22,948 nucleotides of DNA from Porticoccaceae bacterium (lineage in GTDB: Bacteria; Pseudomonadota; Gammaproteobacteria; Pseudomonadales; Porticoccaceae). Where the stretch lies: contig PBJN01000031.1 in assembly GCA_002720735.1 (NCBI GenBank), forward strand, positions 16,772 through 39,719. Direction: 5' to 3'. The notes under the pieces are model-generated. The model made no database searches and was not told the origin of the DNA. It saw only the letters and a list, made by a program, of their open reading frames with translations. The stretch's first letter is position 1. Each line of letters opens with the position of its first letter. Shown here piece after piece: positions 20,961-22,948 of the stretch. Both the position numbers and the translations under genes were made by a program.

Positions 20961-20997
20961 TTGAAGGCTTTCCTTGTGGGTGAAAATTACCCTAATG

Positions 20998-21015
20998 CCG
21001 CACCATCGGGTGTGG
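20998..21015. repeat. Small dyad in the sdhB-sucA gap
   Basis: CCGCACC (20998-21004), loop ATCG, GGTGTGG (21009-21015). In the plus-strand sense all seven pairs form with one G-T wobble. In the transcribed minus-strand sense the wobble becomes an A-C mismatch, leaving CACC/GGTG plus two outer pairs. No T run follows, so it is not a standard terminator; it could be an RNA-processing hairpin separating sdh from suc. Confidence 0.3.
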
Positions 21016-21033
21016 ACGATGAGAAATTAAACC

Positions 21034-21738
21034 CTAAGTAGCTCCTCTAATCAACATATTACGTATGTGGCCGATAGCACGGGTGGGATTAAGACCCTTG
21101 GGACACACTTGAACGCAATTCATAATTCCGTGACAGCGAAAGACGCTGAATGGATCATCTAATTTCGAAAGTCTCTCCTCCGTTAGAGTATCGCGACTGT
21201 CGGCCAAAAATCGATATGCTTGAAGCAGCCCCGATGGACCAATAAACTTGTCAGGATTCCACCAAAATGATGGGCAAGCCGTAGAGCAGCAGGCACACAA
21301 AATACATTCGTATAAGCCGTCGAGCCTAGCCCTCTCCTCCTGTGACTGAAGCCTTTCAATTTGAGGAACTGGGCTATCGTTAACCATGTACGGCTCGATT
21401 TTCTCATACTGTGCATAAAACTGTTTCATATCAATTACAAGATCCCTGATCACTGGCAGCCCAGGGAGTGGCCTGATTATAATCTTGTTATTTCTAATAG
21501 CCTCAGATAACGGCGTGATACACGCTAAACCATTCTTACCAGATATGTTCATACCATCTGAGCCGCACACTCCCTCTCTGCAAGAGCGACGAAATACCAA
21601 GCTTGGATCTTCAACTTTAAGCTTCTCCAAAACATCCAGCACCATTAGGTCCTTCCCGAGTGCATCGAATTCAAAATCCTGCATGTACGGGTGTTTGTCA
21701 GTTTCTGGGTTGTAACGATAAATGCTTACTGTCAACAT
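21034..21738 (-). CDS. sdhB: Succinate dehydrogenase iron-sulfur subunit
   Basis: The iron-sulfur subunit of respiratory complex II, which carries electrons from SdhA to the quinone site. Ligands are visible. The [2Fe-2S] cluster has C53, C58, D61 and C73 (SCREGVCGSDG ... GLAC); the Asp ligand also occurs in E. coli. The [4Fe-4S] cluster has CILCACCSTACP, and the [3Fe-4S] cluster has 'CHGIMNCVQVCPKGLNP'. The ATG at 21738 (234 residues, MLTVSIYRYNPETD) is preferred over one at 21795. It begins where the family does, and AGAGGA sits about 8 bases upstream. The longer reading would overlap sdhA. The tail 'RAIGHIRNMLI' is typical. Confidence 0.96.
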   Translation of the reverse strand: MLTVSIYRYNPETDKHPYMQDFEFDALGKDLMVLDVLEKLKVEDPSLVFRRSCREGVCGSDGMNISGKNGLACITPLSEAIRNNKIIIRPLPGLPVIRDLVIDMKQFYAQYEKIEPYMVNDSPVPQIERLQSQEERARLDGLYECILCACCSTACPSFWWNPDKFIGPSGLLQAYRFLADSRDTLTEERLSKLDDPFSVFRCHGIMNCVQVCPKGLNPTRAIGHIRNMLIRGAT

Positions 21739-21769
21739 ATCAAAATCCTCTTTGCTCAGCCCATCTGCA

Positions 21770-22948
21770 TCAATAAGTTCTGACTGCAGGTTCAAAAGGC
21801 TCTCGCGACTTTAACGAGAAGTTGACATTGCGTTTTCCCACGCGCTTTTCATCTGGAAAAAACATTGAGTGACATAACCAATTTTCATCATCTCGCTCTT
21901 GATAATCCTCGCGCGCATGCGCTCCGCGGCTCTCAGTACGGGCCTCTGCGGTTATTGCGGTTGCCTCCGCAACTGCGTATAAATTCCTTAATTCAAGAGC
22001 TTCTATCCTGGCAGTGTTAAACACCATACTTTTGTCATCAAGAGCTACATTATCGATCCGCTGCTTTAAAGACTGTAACTCTACGATTCCATCACGCATC
22101 AAATCACCCCTCCGGAACACGCCAAAGAAGTTTTGCATGATAGTTTGTAACTCGGCTCTCAGGGTTGATGCCTGTTCTCCTCCAACTGACCCGTCGAGGG
22201 CATCGAGACCAATTGTGGCCGTTTCGATATTCTCTTTTGTCGGCTCACCAAGCTCTATACCATCACGTAGTGCATTCTCAATGAACAACCCTGAAGCTCT
22301 ACCAAACACTACTAGATCAAGCAGCGAATTCCCACCTAACCTATTGGCTCCATGCACTGATACACATGCTGCCTCTCCACATGCATAAAAGCCTTCAATG
22401 ATCTTATCAGACCCGTCAGCGCCTACTGTCAAGGCTTGTCCGTTTGTGTTAGTGGGAATGCCACCCATCATATAGTGGCAAGTCGGCACAACAGGAATGG
22501 GTTCAACAACTGGATCAGCGTGAGCAAATGTCCTAGACAACTCAAGGATCCCCGGTAGTTTCGCATTCAAGATGTCCTCTCCCAAGTGATCGAGCTTTAA
22601 GAATACATAGTCACCAGTTTCACCGCATCCTCTGCCTTCCAGAATCTCCATTACCATAGACCTAGCGACGACATCACGCCCAGCGAGATCTTTTGCATTT
22701 GGCGCATATCTTTCCATGAACCTCTCGCCATGTTTGTTGATAAGGTAGCCACCTTCACCACGACAGCCCTCAGTAACAAGGGTTCCAGCACCCGCAATTC
22801 CCGTTGGATGAAACTGCCACATCTCGATGTCTTGTACTGGATACCCCGCCCGAAGAGCCATGCCGATACCATCGCCAGTGCAGATATGCGCATTTGTCGT
22901 CGATGCATAAATGCGCCCTGCACCGCCAGTGGCAAATACGGTTGCCTT
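21770..22948 (-). CDS. sdhA: Succinate dehydrogenase flavoprotein subunit (5' end outside window)
   Basis: The C-terminal 392 residues of SdhA, which oxidises succinate to fumarate with covalently bound FAD. The reading frame is open to the right edge, so about 196 N-terminal residues, including the FAD-linking His, are outside. The visible part starts '[20 protein letters not shown]', before an internal Met at 22861 that is not the start. Active-site marks are HPTGIAGAG, '[18 protein letters not shown]', '[12 protein letters not shown]' with the active-site His, and '[21 protein letters not shown]'. It ends in RTY like E. coli SdhA. sdhB starts 31 bases after the stop. sdhC and sdhD would be expected beyond the edge. 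Confidence 0.96.
   Translation of the reverse strand, partial: KATVFATGGAGRIYASTTNAHICTGDGIGMALRAGYPVQDIEMWQFHPTGIAGAGTLVTEGCRGEGGYLINKHGERFMERYAPNAKDLAGRDVVARSMVMEILEGRGCGETGDYVFLKLDHLGEDILNAKLPGILELSRTFAHADPVVEPIPVVPTCHYMMGGIPTNTNGQALTVGADGSDKIIEGFYACGEAACVSVHGANRLGGNSLLDLVVFGRASGLFIENALRDGIELGEPTKENIETATIGLDALDGSVGGEQASTLRAELQTIMQNFFGVFRRGDLMRDGIVELQSLKQRIDNVALDDKSMVFNTARIEALELRNLYAVAEATAITAEARTESRGAHAREDYQERDDENWLCHSMFFPDEKRVGKRNVNFSLKSREPFEPAVRTY

Noticed and set aside
21739..21795. Longer sdhB reading starting at ATG 21795
   Set aside because: It would overlap the end of sdhA and add 19 residues absent from SdhB. ATG 21738 has AGAGGA upstream and fits the family start.
22014..22388. 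124-codon plus-strand reading frame opposite sdhA
   Set aside because: Antisense shadow of sdhA; composition mirrors the coding strand and no domain is visible.

Overview
The window looks like chromosomal DNA of a gammaproteobacterium, somewhat AT-rich and probably free-living or host-associated marine; I cannot name the genus. Three things point there. The TCA-cycle order sdhA-sdhB-sucA-sucB-lpd-sucC-sucD is the one seen in Pseudomonas-like gammaproteobacteria. The proteins closely resemble the E. coli and Pseudomonas versions. Two near-perfect LexA boxes are of the CTGT-N8-ACAG type.

Layout. Bases 1-568 hold no intact gene, but on the minus strand there is a decayed relic of an SMP-30/strictosidine-synthase-like beta-propeller gene. 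A LexA-controlled promoter (688-723) then drives imuA and imuB (738-2971). A convergent acyl-CoA synthetase follows on the minus strand (2992-4524). After a 257-base divergent gap comes a plus-strand set for glucosylglycerate metabolism (4782-8771): a HAD phosphatase, a glucosyl-3-phosphoglycerate synthase and a GH13 phosphorylase. Next is a membrane-anchored TPR plus retropepsin-like protein (8944-10101). A second LexA box starts on the base after its stop codon and leads into dnaE2/imuC (10140-13268). From 13329 to the right edge, everything is one minus-strand TCA operon: sdhA (cut by the edge), sdhB, sucA, sucB, lpd, sucC, sucD.

How the parts work together. ImuA, ImuB and DnaE2 form the SOS mutagenesis complex, usually encoded by one operon. 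Here the cassette is split by about 7.2 kb of unrelated genes, and each half has its own LexA box. The glucosylglycerate set contains both the two-step synthesis (GpgS then phosphatase) and a likely phosphorolytic breakdown enzyme, so it could make and recycle the compatible solute. The TCA operon encodes the 2-oxoglutarate to fumarate segment: 2-oxoglutarate dehydrogenase E1, E2 and E3, succinyl-CoA synthetase, and the catalytic part of succinate dehydrogenase.

I saw no rRNA, tRNA, transposase, CRISPR array or phage gene. I did not find a clearly new system. The most notable points are the split, doubly LexA-marked mutasome, the retropepsin-like neighbour of dnaE2, and the pseudogene at the left edge.
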